Below are positions 19,971 through 29,448 of a stretch of 64,000 nucleotides of DNA, piece after piece. The notes under the pieces were generated by a model. It had not been told where the DNA came from, searched no databases, and was given only the letters and a program-made list of their open reading frames with translations. Positions within the stretch are counted from its first letter, which is position 1. Each line of letters starts with the position of its first letter. The DNA is from Trichomonas vaginalis G3 (lineage: Eukaryota; Parabasalia; Trichomonadida; Trichomonadidae), in contig NC_067204.1 in NCBI RefSeq assembly GCF_026262505.1, positions 3,071,797 to 3,135,796 on the forward strand. Reading direction: 5' to 3'. Position numbers and translations under genes: made by a program.

Positions 19971-20211
19971 AGGTAAGTGGGGCTTCCAGGCGCGTTGCGC
20001 CCTCTAGCCCATAAGAAATTTTGCCCAAGACCCAAGAGGAGGACCGAACCCCAGCCGACCAGCCGGTGACAAAACCAAAACCGTTGTTATTTACATCATA
20101 TTAATAGTATCACTTTTTTAAATGTCACTTTTTGTGTCACTTTTCACAAATTATATATGTTTTCATGTTTTGTCACTTTTCGGGTAAAAACATTTTTATT
20201 ATTATATATAA
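19971..20211. repeat. Left terminal region of Maverick A
   Basis: Noncoding. It opens with a large hairpin, GGGCT (19980-19984) pairing with AGCCC (20006-20010) around an inner GGCGC-GTT-GCGCC (19989-20001). From about 20,110 there are several copies of the word TGTCACTTTT spaced over 70 bases. This is where the terminal inverted repeat is expected, but its partner is not in the window. Confidence 0.5.
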
Positions 20212-20856
20212 ATGAATTTTACAAAACCGCCGTTACCGTTCTTTGGAAATAAGAGTAGATGTAAAGATATTATATTGAGAGAACTTAAGAAACTACTGAA
20301 TGGTCTAACATTTGTAGATTTGTTCGGTGGAAGTTTCTATATATCCCATTTATGTCATACCGTATTTCCTGACTCAAAGATTATATGCAATGACTTCGAC
20401 AACTATATGGACCGTCTCAAACATATTCCAGACACAAATAATATATTGAAAGAGTTAAAAGAAAAGATACCTATAGGTAAGATGGAATGTATACCATTAG
20501 ATAAGAAAAATATTGTGAGAGAGGTTTTGAAAAAAGCAGAATATATAGACTGGGATAGTATATCTGCTAGACTATTATATAGTGGTGCTATAAGAGTTCA
20601 TGACATTGAAACACTTATGTCAAAAGTTTTATATCTTAACTATACAAATGTTTTCAAAGAGGACATAGAAAAATATATTGAGGGTATAGAGTTTGTGAAG
20701 TTAGTATACATATCATGGGTACGGCGGCACTGCGCGCCTCCTTACCCATTATATGTGAATTTGACACTTTACAAAACCGTTAACGTATATTTTACAACAC
20801 TAACGACTTCACTAACGAATTCACTAATATTTTCACAAACGACTTCACTAATGTAA
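20212..20856 (+). CDS. D12-class adenine DNA methylase-like protein (Maverick A)
   Basis: 214 residues. The N-terminus has PFFGNKSR (9-16), like the PFxxxGxK motif of D12/Dam-type N6-adenine methylases, then FVDLFGGS (34-41), the S-adenosylmethionine motif, and an NDFDNYM segment where the family has its conserved acidic residue. Such enzymes are found in several Polintons and large DNA viruses and could mark element DNA. A GC-rich hairpin lies within the frame (20715-20749). The protein looks shorter than a full D12 methylase and is probably not active. Confidence 0.65.
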   Translation: MNFTKPPLPFFGNKSRCKDIILRELKKLLNGLTFVDLFGGSFYISHLCHTVFPDSKIICNDFDNYMDRLKHIPDTNNILKELKEKIPIGKMECIPLDKKNIVREVLKKAEYIDWDSISARLLYSGAIRVHDIETLMSKVLYLNYTNVFKEDIEKYIEGIEFVKLVYISWVRRHCAPPYPLYVNLTLYKTVNVYFTTLTTSLTNSLIFSQTTSLM

Positions 20857-20868
20857 AAATAAACGTTC

Positions 20869-21048
20869 TCACTTACAAAAGTATTGCAACTCCTCCCATT
20901 GCTGTGCTTCATATAACAGCTCATAATCTTCTGACTCACTTTCTTCTTCATATAGGTCAAAGTCACTGTCATAGTTTATACCTGTAAGTTTTGACAAAGC
21001 TAATGAAACACGCTTACCGTTTGTATCTATTGCTTTTATTATCTCCAT
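20869..21048 (-). CDS. Small acidic protein, 59 residues (Maverick A)
   Basis: Starts MEIIKAIDTNGKRVSLALSK and has a strongly acidic middle (YEEESESEDYE). It lies 10 bases downstream of the next small gene on the same strand, and its compact placement and coding-like composition suggest a real gene. No family recognised. Confidence 0.55.
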   Translation of the reverse strand: MEIIKAIDTNGKRVSLALSKLTGINYDSDFDLYEEESESEDYELLYEAQQWEELQYFCK

Positions 21049-21058
21049 TTGTTTGTTG

Positions 21059-21181
21059 TCATAAATGCTTAACTAACTTTACCCTTTCCTCGTATCTGAT
21101 AGAATGTATTTCACGAGGAACGAAGAAAAAGTTCTTGAACTCATGACCGTTGTAGTTTGTTATCTCAATAGTTTTCGTCAT
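21059..21181 (-). CDS. Tiny protein, 40 residues (Maverick A)
   Basis: MTKTIEITNYNGHEFKNFFF then a charged tail. Directly upstream is the shared element promoter-like motif TTTTTATTTG, 9 bases before the ATG, which is the main support for it being expressed. No family recognised. Confidence 0.5.
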   Translation of the reverse strand: MTKTIEITNYNGHEFKNFFFVPREIHSIRYEERVKLVKHL

Positions 21182-21255
21182 TACATCCAAATAAAAATTT
21201 TCAGTAAAATAAACTAACGTTAAAAATTTCTCATAACATAAACGTTCTCATTACT

Positions 21256-21492
21256 TTATAACTCTCTTCCTTTCTCCAACTCTTCTAACTTCTTCTTAAG
21301 TTCAGCAATGTTGTCCTCATGAAGTTTAATCTTTCTCAAAATTCCTTCTTTATCTAATGGTTGCTTTATCTTTCTAAACTGAACTCTACCATCCTTCATA
21401 GTATGAATGTAAAAACCTTCTGGAATAGTTCCTGATTTAATGTATTCTACCAAAAACTTTTGTTTCATTGCTTCAGTGACTTTAGTCGTCAT
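21256..21492 (-). CDS. Small basic protein with coiled-coil tail (Maverick A)
   Basis: 78 residues from the ATG at 21492 (the frame also opens upstream through a TTG). A motif GFYIHTMKDGRVQFRKIKQP is followed by a C-terminal coiled coil. The same motif shape, FYxxxxxDGxxxxRKxKxPL, occurs in the small gene at 23632-24054, so the two are likely paralogues. TTTTTATTTG precedes the start. A nucleic-acid-binding or minor virion role is possible but not shown. Confidence 0.6.
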   Translation of the reverse strand: MTTKVTEAMKQKFLVEYIKSGTIPEGFYIHTMKDGRVQFRKIKQPLDKEGILRKIKLHEDNIAELKKKLEELEKGREL

Positions 21493-21568
21493 TTCAATCA
21501 AATAAAAATTTTAAATTAAATAAAAATAACGTTATTTTTTCAGTAAGGAAACGCAGGAGTTTTACGAT

Positions 21569-21997
21569 TTATTTGAGGGTAGGTTCTGGTTTAAATGTTG
21601 GAGTCGGTTTAGGAGTTGACTTTTGAACAGGAGTTTGTACTTCCATAGGTTCAGGAGTTATTGAAGGTTTTGCTTGTGAAGGCGTTGGTTTTGGCGAATG
21701 TGTTGGAGTTTGTTTAACTTCAGCTACTTCAGTATTATTTATAACATTTGCTTTATTTCTTTTCAACATCATAACTGCTCCTGCTGTAGCTAGCAAACCT
21801 AGTGGGAGACCATATCTTATATAAGGACTTGACCAAATGCTATTTTTGACAGGAGCTGGTGGAACACCTAACCTTGGTGAGACTGCTCTTTGCCATTGTG
21901 CAGCTCGTAAGAAATATTCAATAGGTGCTCCATAATCGTTTGGTAAAGTTTGTTTCATAGATGGTGAAGGTTCGCGAGAGCTTGATGAAGAACTCAT
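21569..21997 (-). CDS. Single-span membrane protein with Pro-rich tail (Maverick A)
   Basis: 142 residues. A Ser-rich N-terminus is followed by a region containing QWQRAVSPRLGVPPAP, one membrane span at about 64-79 (GLPLGLLATAGAVMML) and a tail of Pro/Thr/Lys repeats (PKPTP, KPTPTFKPEP). It sits immediately downstream of the major capsid gene on the same strand, which suggests a virion component. No family recognised. Confidence 0.6.
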   Translation of the reverse strand: MSSSSSSREPSPSMKQTLPNDYGAPIEYFLRAAQWQRAVSPRLGVPPAPVKNSIWSSPYIRYGLPLGLLATAGAVMMLKRNKANVINNTEVAEVKQTPTHSPKPTPSQAKPSITPEPMEVQTPVQKSTPKPTPTFKPEPTLK

Positions 21998-22027
21998 TTA
22001 TAAGCTTTAAAAATAAACGTTCATCCT

Positions 22028-23598
22028 TTATTCCTCACTGTCGTCCGTGGCTAAGTTATAGTCATCTAATCTTATTATGGGGATGCCATTAGCACGCACC
22101 TGAATGGCAAAGCAACAATCCCTCATAAATCCAATAAGTGGCTTTGGTACGTTTTCAGTTGCTAGTTCAATAGGTCCTTTAACAGACAATTTGTATGTTA
22201 TTGGAGCAGTAGATGTTTGACCTTTGGAAGCAAAAGTCCACTTCTGTTGGAAAACCACATAAGAAATGTGTGTTGTCATAGCTATCCCATTTATGTTCCA
22301 CACTACCATCATCCACCAATGACCTCATAACATCTTCATTAAATCCTATCATATCATTGTTTGTATTGCAAGCGTTCGCAACCATTTCATAAAATACAGG
22401 TCCATATGATTTTTCAGGTTCTGCAGGCATATTTCCATAAGCTCCCATGGAAAGCTGAAGATATTTAAACTTAGGGTTCTCAAAATTAACATAATAGTTG
22501 TCTTTCTTTCTAAATAGTGCCCAAATACTTTTAACATTAATAGGCGTATAAGCTGCTGTAAATGTTGCACTTGAACTATCTGTATTCTTTGAGAATGAAC
22601 CGTCCATAGGAATCCAATCCATAACTTTAACAGGAAAACATAAAGCCTCGTTTGTATAATGTTCTACAAGTTCTGTATAAATGTTAGGGTCTAAAGAGAA
22701 TGACTTTGGATGAATGAAACATTCATTAAAATCCATCTTTGTTCGAAATAGTTGCTGGGTTACAGTTGTAATAGTAACTGTTCCACTAGCTTCTACTGCC
22801 TTCGTTATCATAGTGAATGGTTCATTCCATGGAACAAATTTATTTGTCGGTGGATTTGAATCTGAAGCAAATGCAACTTTAAGAGTTGGATTGAAAGCAA
22901 TGATATCATTTACAGATATAGATGTGCATTGTAAGGCGTCGCTACTGAACTTTACTTTAAGCTGAATGTTTCCTGCAAAAGCTGGAATAAATCTTATAGC
23001 TTCTAATGGAAAATCTTCTAACAGGAATTCTTAAACGAAGCTTAAAATCAAATGATTTTCCTGCTGTAATTGGACCACTAACAATTTGTCCTGTTCTGCA
23101 TGTTCCCGAATGACTCCATACATCTTCATGTCGAGTCTTTGAGAAAACATCTACTTTCTTTATTTGTTCGGTAGTTTGTGAGTTTGAAGTTATATATGCT
23201 TCTTCTCTTGCGTTGTCTTGAGAATATACGATACGACCATTTGCAAGGATTTGATATCCAGCAACTGCATAGAAAGCGTCATCGAAACCAATCCAAAATC
23301 CTGGTGGGTTTGTTTTATTGGAACCTGAACCAATTTCTTTATCTACAATAAATTGACCTTCCATTTTATACGTAATGAATGTATTGTAAAGGTCCAACAT
23401 ATTTTCACCAGGAGGTGAGAGATTGAATGTTACCCATGTGTTATCTTTAGCAGTTCCAGGTTGTGATGGAATCTTTGCGTCAGAATATTTTCTATTAGTG
23501 TCACCAATTTGAACTGCATTGTCTATGATATCGAAATATGAGCGAATCTGATGAATATGCTCTGCTGGAGTAAATTCGTTTAGCTGTTCGTTCTGCAT
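22028..23598 (-). pseudogene. Major capsid protein, double jelly-roll type (Maverick A), broken
   Basis: About 520 codons in size, beta-rich throughout, which fits the double jelly-roll capsid protein of Polintons. The N-terminal part (ending with the LRLRIPVRRF segment) resembles the corresponding part of the element B capsid gene at 59866-61403 (KLKLRVPLSSF), and both end in a cell-free, strand-rich C-terminal half. It is preceded by TTTTTATCTGAAG, 12 bases before the ATG at 23598. The reading is not continuous; about two breaks are visible. Confidence 0.7.
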
Positions 23599-23631
23599 GT
23601 ATTTACTTCAGATAAAAATATCTATTTACTT

Positions 23632-24054
23632 CATTATTCTCACTCTTCTTCTTGGCATTCGTGGTGGAAGTTGTTTCTTGACATTTTCAATGAACTGTAC
23701 ATTCTCTTTTGTCTCAACTTCTTTCACTGGCGGGTCAGGGTTCTTTGACTCGGTTTGTTTTTCAATGAAATTCACGAACTTTGCAATAAGCTCTTGGTTC
23801 GTTATTGAAAGTACATCTGGCTTCTTTTCTTCTTGTTCTTTGCTCAGTTTGAACAGAAGGTTTTATATGGCTTCGTGGACTTCACCCTTGCCATGCACCT
23901 TAATGTTGTCGCTCTCTGCATTCGCTAATGGAACCTTTCTTTTTCTTACGTATATTTTACCATCTTTACTCTGACTTACGTAATAGAAAGGATGTTGTAT
24001 TCCTCTTGCGTCATTTAATATAATAGACTCTCGCTCTGATTTTGACAAGCTCAT
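23632..24054 (-). pseudogene. Small basic protein with FYxxxxxDG motif (Maverick A), broken
   Basis: The start MSLSKSERESIILNDARG leads to PFYYVSQSKDGKIYVRKRKV, matching the motif of the protein at 21256-21492. The downstream part is Lys/Glu-rich and ends in an Arg-rich tail (PRMPRRRVRIMK), a build typical of nucleic-acid-binding virion proteins. About one break is visible. Confidence 0.5.
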
Positions 24055-24099
24055 TTTACATCGGTTAAAGTTTTAATTTTGTTTTTTATCTGCAGTCAA

Positions 24100-24426
24100 A
24101 TGACTCAGACAAGCCCTACGGACAAGACCCAAGGTGTCATAGATGTTGAAGCATTGAAGAAAGAAATTCGTGAGCAAATTTTATCCGAACTGAAGGAACA
24201 AAAACAAGAACAAAAGCCAGAGAGACCAAAGAGAAAACTTAGTGAAAAACAACTTGCTGCAATTAGCTGCTGGAAGACAAAAGAACCCACGTTTGCTGGC
24301 AAAGAAAAGCTAGAGAAGAAGCTGAAGCAAAGAAAGAGTAAATGGTTTATTTTTATCCGAATTAAATGTATAGACAAATACCTTTATCTGTTGCGTTCAG
24401 TAGTGAAAACCCTGACGTCAAAATAA
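24100..24426 (+). CDS. Lys/Glu-rich small protein (Maverick A)
   Basis: 108 residues from the ATG at 24100, divergent from the previous gene by 45 bases. Its start is preceded by TTTTTTATCTGCAGTCAA. The middle has RKLSEKQLAAISCWK, a short basic motif seen in DNA-virus proteins. The C-terminus overlaps the start of the next gene by about 60 bases in another frame. Unknown function. Confidence 0.5.
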   Translation: MTQTSPTDKTQGVIDVEALKKEIREQILSELKEQKQEQKPERPKRKLSEKQLAAISCWKTKEPTFAGKEKLEKKLKQRKSKWFIFIRIKCIDKYLYLLRSVVKTLTSK

Positions 24427-25219
24427 AGGGGAACAGAGTAACGTTTAAGTTTCCAACAGACTGGATTGTGAACATAAATGAAGAGAAGTACATTGGCATA
24501 ACATCTATGTATATAACACGTGCTTTCAGAAAGGTTGACTTTATACTTCAAGTCGAGATAGAAAATGACGAACAGTCTTTAAGCGCCCAAAACATTCACA
24601 TATACAAATACTTTAAAGACGATACAACATTGTTGCAATGTATGATTTCATTTAATGAGATGTTCGAGAAAAAGTTCAACATTGAAGTACAAACTTTACA
24701 GCCTTTACGTGAGTTTCTTGCACAACTGAAAGAAGAAGGTAGTCAGCCACAACTTATAGACTTTCATTATGAATTTAATGAAAATGAAGATGGAACTCAT
24801 GACTGTCATGTTATTATCTCACCATTCAATGAAGTCGCTAAAGAGAAAAAAATCCATTACGTATAAGATTTCAAATCTCCGAACCAAGTGATGATTTTAA
24901 GAATGTTTTCAATTATGATGCAATGCTTCCGAGGAAAAATGAATTTTCAAAGATTGTAACACCTGGCATTTGGGATAGAAAGCAAGCTATATTATATTCA
25001 AACTTAAGTAAAGGAGTTGAAAATGAGTTCATTGGTCATACAAGAACTTCACCACTTCCTAACCCTAAATACTATAAATTAACTGGCTTCAATCGTGAGT
25101 TTTGGATAGACATGTTCTCCACTCATGACCATAAATGTCCAGTGTTCTTGCCTCCAGACCATAAGGACTGTCTCTACATTGAAGCACAACTCTTAAACTC
25201 TACCATCGCAGTATTGTAA
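24366..25219 (+). pseudogene. YPxxW-family structural protein (Maverick A copy 1), broken
   Basis: The N-terminal part has TFKFPTDW followed by EEKYIGITSM, the signature shared with the genes at 39913-40793 and 53390-54230. The C-terminal part has KIVTPGIWDRK, a PKYYKL segment and a final HKDCLYIEAQLL strand, again shared. All three are beta-rich and similar in size (about 285-295 codons). The position among capsid genes suggests a penton, fibre-base or cement role. Preceded by TTTTTATCCGAATTAA. About one break is visible. Confidence 0.6.
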
Positions 25220-25303
25220 AATCTACGCTAGCTTTATTTTTATCACGAATGACCTCATTCATGACCTCATTCATGACCTCATTGCTGACAAAAATAAATG
25301 ACC

Positions 25304-27661
25304 TCAGAACTTCAACTTACGAATAAAGCTTGTTTTAGTCGTTATTGAAAAGTTGAACTTTTCAGCAAAGCAAGGTTGACATGACTTACATAAGTCGAAT
25401 GCAATCTCTTGACCATCATGAAGTGCTTTGTAAAGTTTCATTAAACTGAACTCAGAGTCTTTGTCATATGTTCCAACAGGTATGTGAATGTTCTTATCTT
25501 CATTGTAATAGCATTGTATAGCTTCAGGAAACATTTCATTAGCGGTTAAAGCAATAACATCTTGCTTCACGCCTTTCATTCTGCAGTGAAATGCAACTTC
25601 ATTTAAATCGTTAGTGAGTAAGTCTATGTAGGTCTTCTTTCCACAGAAAATACTTTTATAAGCTAAACTTTGTTTTCCAGGTGTTATTTCTGCAAAGTCG
25701 CTATGAAATTGACCAAGGTTCTTTCCTATAAGTTCGCGACCATATCTCTTCTTAAACTCTGCTGCAAGCTTTGGGATGTCTTCATTATATAAGTGCATAC
25801 TGTCGGTATCCTGGTAAAAGATTTGAAGTCCCATGTCCTCTGCAGTACAGAATACTTCATTCATAATACGTTTTGACATAGACAGAATATTAACACCAAG
25901 TGGACAGAAGTTAAAGTGTCTGCAAATGCTTTTCGTTAGCTTGAAAATAGTTTTATCTGAACCATCCAAACCTTCGAACTTCACTATATGGTTGTAATTT
26001 CTTATAGCATATCTTATAGCATCTTTGTCATTTACTATGGTTATTTTTGACTCAATAGGAGATAGAATAGTTTTGCCATAAATGCTGTTCAGAATGAGTT
26101 TTATAATTTCTTGTAAGGGGTTTTCTTCTTTCTTATACTTTAACCTTAACTCAAACAACTTCTTTACTTCATCTCTTATTCTCATATCTCTGTTTCCATC
26201 GTAATAGTATCCTTGCAACACTTCACATTTGACACCTTGATATTTTATGAGGTCTTGTAATGTTATATGGTCAACATACATGAGACAGCAAGTGTTTGAA
26301 CTTCTTGGAACGTTAAGTTCTGGATTTAGTTCAGGGTCGCAAACTATTAAATGAAAGTGTCTGGGTATACCAATCTCTGTTATCTTAATGAGAACAAAGA
26401 AGCCAGACATAAACTTTTCACCAATGGGTTCCTTTTGGTCATCATCGAATAAATGTCTCATGAGATACTCTGTGCTTAACATCTCATCCTTCAATACTTT
26501 TGGAATACCTTCTAAAGTATAAAGTCTTGCTATAGCTGAAGGATATAATGAAACAGTGTCGAAGTCAGCAATGAGTTTCTTTTTGCTCTTTTGTTTCATG
26601 TTATCTGACAACATACATCTTCCACCTTGAATGCATCTCGAAATAAATTCTCTTGGTTTATTTGAGAGGTCATAAAGATTTCCATTCGGGAAGTATACTC
26701 TGTTCTCAAACAATTTGTTAGCAATAGAACAAATACTAACGTAGTCATAAACGTTTAAATCAAACTCTTTCAATAAGTCATTGCGGAACTTTACAAAACC
26801 TTCTCTTAAAATTCTTACATCTTGTTTGCAGTAAAACGTGCTATATTTTTCTAAGTCGAAGTGGTTTTCATCTATTCTGCAACCTTTGATGGAATCTATG
26901 TTCTTCATAAATGTATCTGCATCATGGATAAACTTACATGCTTCAGAAATGACACCAGTTCTGTTGTCATTTGCTAACAAAACACTGCTGTAGTAGTTAT
27001 ATGGAAATACTTCTTTCGGTCCTGTTTGTAAGTTAAACATAGCAGGAAATAGTTTAAGCTTCTTATTTATAACACTGTAAGAGTCTTTTATAATAATTGC
27101 CCGTCCTTTATATAAGCCAGTTATTTGCATTGTTCGTGAACCTTTAATGATGGGAGTTCCTTTCACTTCTGTCATGTGTCTTAAGATGAAGTTTATGTCA
27201 TAACTGAGGTTATGGAAATATATTAAACTCTTGTCAGGAAGTCTTTCCAAAAATTCTGTTGCACAGTTTTGACCCCAAATGCTTTCACTAACTGAACCAT
27301 CTTCACTGTCATAACAGATGTTAAAAGCTTTATGAAAGCCATCCGTACTACACTCAAAGTCAGCAAAGAAAACGTGCTCAGGTATGAATTTACATTTAGC
27401 TTTATTTACTTCTTTTGACTCTGCTTTCTTCTTCAGTTGTACACAATACTTTGGAGCATATGTCAAATCTTTAAATGGTGCAAGGTTCTGTTTATATAAG
27501 TCAGTAGTATATGTGAAAAGTTCTCCATAAGAAATAGGTTCGAAATATTTGCACTCCCACAATGTTTTCATAACATCCCATAACGGTGTTGTTCTATCAT
27601 AACGAACTACATATTTATCTTCTCTCTTTGTATAAATCTTCATCTGTTTCTCAATGTTCAT
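25304..27661 (-). CDS. DNA polymerase B, protein-primed type (Maverick A)
   Basis: 785 residues in one open frame. Replicates the element, with a protein primer in well-studied Polinton relatives. The exonuclease domain has Exo I FADFEC (D101, E103) and Exo II YFHNLSYDINF (149-159). The polymerase palm has motif A DTVSLYPS (368-375), motif B region KLILNSIYGK (521-530) and motif C YQDTDS (616-621) with its two aspartates. The start overlaps the stop of the upstream gene by ATGA (27658-27661), so translation may be coupled. All expected catalytic motifs are visible. Confidence 0.95.
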   Translation of the reverse strand: MNIEKQMKIYTKREDKYVVRYDRTTPLWDVMKTLWECKYFEPISYGELFTYTTDLYKQNLAPFKDLTYAPKYCVQLKKKAESKEVNKAKCKFIPEHVFFADFECSTDGFHKAFNICYDSEDGSVSESIWGQNCATEFLERLPDKSLIYFHNLSYDINFILRHMTEVKGTPIIKGSRTMQITGLYKGRAIIIKDSYSVINKKLKLFPAMFNLQTGPKEVFPYNYYSSVLLANDNRTGVISEACKFIHDADTFMKNIDSIKGCRIDENHFDLEKYSTFYCKQDVRILREGFVKFRNDLLKEFDLNVYDYVSICSIANKLFENRVYFPNGNLYDLSNKPREFISRCIQGGRCMLSDNMKQKSKKKLIADFDTVSLYPSAIARLYTLEGIPKVLKDEMLSTEYLMRHLFDDDQKEPIGEKFMSGFFVLIKITEIGIPRHFHLIVCDPELNPELNVPRSSNTCCLMYVDHITLQDLIKYQGVKCEVLQGYYYDGNRDMRIRDEVKKLFELRLKYKKEENPLQEIIKLILNSIYGKTILSPIESKITIVNDKDAIRYAIRNYNHIVKFEGLDGSDKTIFKLTKSICRHFNFCPLGVNILSMSKRIMNEVFCTAEDMGLQIFYQDTDSMHLYNEDIPKLAAEFKKRYGRELIGKNLGQFHSDFAEITPGKQSLAYKSIFCGKKTYIDLLTNDLNEVAFHCRMKGVKQDVIALTANEMFPEAIQCYYNEDKNIHIPVGTYDKDSEFSLMKLYKALHDGQEIAFDLCKSCQPCFAEKFNFSITTKTSFIRKLKF

Positions 27662-29358
27662 TCCACCACAAGCTTTGAGAATTTCTTTATAGTTTCGAAT
27701 GAATATGTTGTCATTGGTAATCTTTCATTTAGCATGTAGTGGTCTTCAACAAGAAGTAAGTCAATAGTTCTAACAGTTTCGCATTCTTTTGGTATATATC
27801 TCTTTATTTCATTATGTCTTGAGTCATTGAAATAACCAATGGTAACATTAAATGATATACCTGTTGCGTCAGAAATTTCTTGTACTTTACTTTGAGGAAA
27901 GTCTCTAACACGAATGACTTCTCTCATGTGGTCAATAGTTTCTTCATTTACTCCAGCCTGAATGCAAGCATAAACGAAACAATTGTCCTCTGTCATAAGT
28001 GTTGCAGTTCTTTTGTTCAGTTCATTGAAGATTTGGTAGCGTTCAAGATTTATAGGTAATGTGCAAAGATACTTCCAGAACTGACCGCTTCTCTTCTTAT
28101 AAAACTTCTTTTCACCATTATCTTTCCAAAAGCTTTCTATAAGTGCTGGGTTTCCTGTTTGCTTAAGAGCTTCCAAAATGGCTTTCTGGTCATTTGTCAG
28201 TGTGCTTTCATCTCTATATGGTCTCTTTTTTGGTTTGCCTTTCTTTACATCTGACATCGTTAAGCCTTCATATTCTGTTAAATCATACATCTTTATTTCG
28301 GTAAGATTCTTTATGTTTGTCAAGAAGAAGTCATAGTGCATTTCAACAATACCTGCAGCATTTGCTTCTATCTCTGATATAAAGTTCTCCTTCAAGAGCT
28401 GATGTAGTAATGTTCCAATATTATTGAGGTTTAACGTAGAACATTCATACTTTCCACCAAGTTTATAACATACCATCCATCTCTGTTGTGAGTTTATTTT
28501 AATTTTCTCTAAGAGTCTCATGAAAACCTTACCGAAATGTTTGTGTAAGTAGTCTCTGTTTGGTTCATCTAAAGCTTCGATGTTAAAGTCAATGAGTCTA
28601 TTGCCTGACTTCACATTTCTCTTCCTATTCTCTTCATCTTTCTTTAACCATCTCTCACCTTCTTTTGGTTTGTCGTCAATGGAACGAATGACATCGTTAG
28701 CTTTGCGAACTTGTTCTATAGCGCTCTTAAACATCTCTCTTCTCTGTTGTTTCAGTGTGTCGTCTCTTCTTCTTGTTTCACCAACGTTCGCATTTGTTAT
28801 GTCAAACATCTCTTGACGAACATCATGCGAAAGAGCTTTACGAGTATGACCAACGTTCGCATTTGTTATGTCAAACATTTCTCTTCTTACTTCATGCGAA
28901 AGAGCTTTACGAGTATGACCAACGTTCGCATTTGTTATGTCAAACATCTCTTGACGAACATCATGCGAAAGAGCTTTACGAGTATGACCAACGTTCGCAT
29001 TTGTTATGTCAAACATTTCTCTTCTTACTTCATGCGAAAGAGCTTTACGAGTATGACCAACGTTCGCATTTGTTATGTCAAACATCTCTCTTCTTACTTC
29101 ATGAGGTACTGAACGTCTATGATATAAGTCAATAGCAACGTCATTTAAAGGAAATGCTATTGCATGGACTTCGTCCTCGCCGCGTTGCGGCTTTATGAAC
29201 TCATGAATTCTATCATAACTTATTGCACCATTATAGTCTTTAATGAAGTCAGCGAGTGCTTTTTTGTTTGTTGCGTAATGCTTTGCAACATCTATATTAG
29301 CTTCTGTAAGAAGTTGTTTTATTTCCGAGTGTTCTAACTTAGACAACTTCCGATACAT
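27658..29358 (-). CDS. Polymerase-upstream protein with 23-residue tandem repeats (Maverick A)
   Basis: 566 residues, overlapping the polymerase start by four bases. The N-terminal 100 residues are followed by five near-identical 23-residue units centred on MFDITNANVGHTRKALSH, then a charged linker, a mixed region, and a C-terminal domain with DNCFVYACIQAG and later LLLVEDHYMLNERLP. That spacing of a Cys near NCF and a His in EDHY recalls papain/OTU-like folds found beside viral polymerases, but I cannot confirm a protease. An alternative is a terminal-protein or primer role, given its coupling to the polymerase. TTTTTTTATTTCC precedes the ATG. Confidence 0.7.
   Translation of the reverse strand: MYRKLSKLEHSEIKQLLTEANIDVAKHYATNKKALADFIKDYNGAISYDRIHEFIKPQRGEDEVHAIAFPLNDVAIDLYHRRSVPHEVRREMFDITNANVGHTRKALSHEVRREMFDITNANVGHTRKALSHDVRQEMFDITNANVGHTRKALSHEVRREMFDITNANVGHTRKALSHDVRQEMFDITNANVGETRRRDDTLKQQRREMFKSAIEQVRKANDVIRSIDDKPKEGERWLKKDEENRKRNVKSGNRLIDFNIEALDEPNRDYLHKHFGKVFMRLLEKIKINSQQRWMVCYKLGGKYECSTLNLNNIGTLLHQLLKENFISEIEANAAGIVEMHYDFFLTNIKNLTEIKMYDLTEYEGLTMSDVKKGKPKKRPYRDESTLTNDQKAILEALKQTGNPALIESFWKDNGEKKFYKKRSGQFWKYLCTLPINLERYQIFNELNKRTATLMTEDNCFVYACIQAGVNEETIDHMREVIRVRDFPQSKVQEISDATGISFNVTIGYFNDSRHNEIKRYIPKECETVRTIDLLLVEDHYMLNERLPMTTYSFETIKKFSKLVVE
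28781..29117. repeat. 69-bp in-frame tandem repeat, five copies
   Basis: The word CCAACGTTCGCATTTGTTAT starts at 28781, 28850, 28919, 28988 and 29057, an exact 69-bp period. Two unit types (reading EVRRE or DVRQE in the protein) alternate over part of the array, so a 138-bp dimer was copied. Near-identity shows recent expansion. Confidence 0.95.
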
Positions 29359-29448
29359 CTTTAGTAGGAAATAAAAAAATATTTTTTGAAAAAATTAGCT
29401 TAGATTTTTTTAAGTTATTTTTCAAAATAATTTAATATTTTTATTTTA

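Noticed and set aside
20212-20856. Restriction-modification system
   Set aside because: Only a methylase-like gene is seen; no restriction nuclease partner lies next to it.
28580-29135. Three overlapping plus-strand frames opposite the 69-bp repeats
   Set aside because: They exist only because the repeat period is a multiple of three, so every frame stays open; the minus-strand protein continues as coding sequence on both sides.
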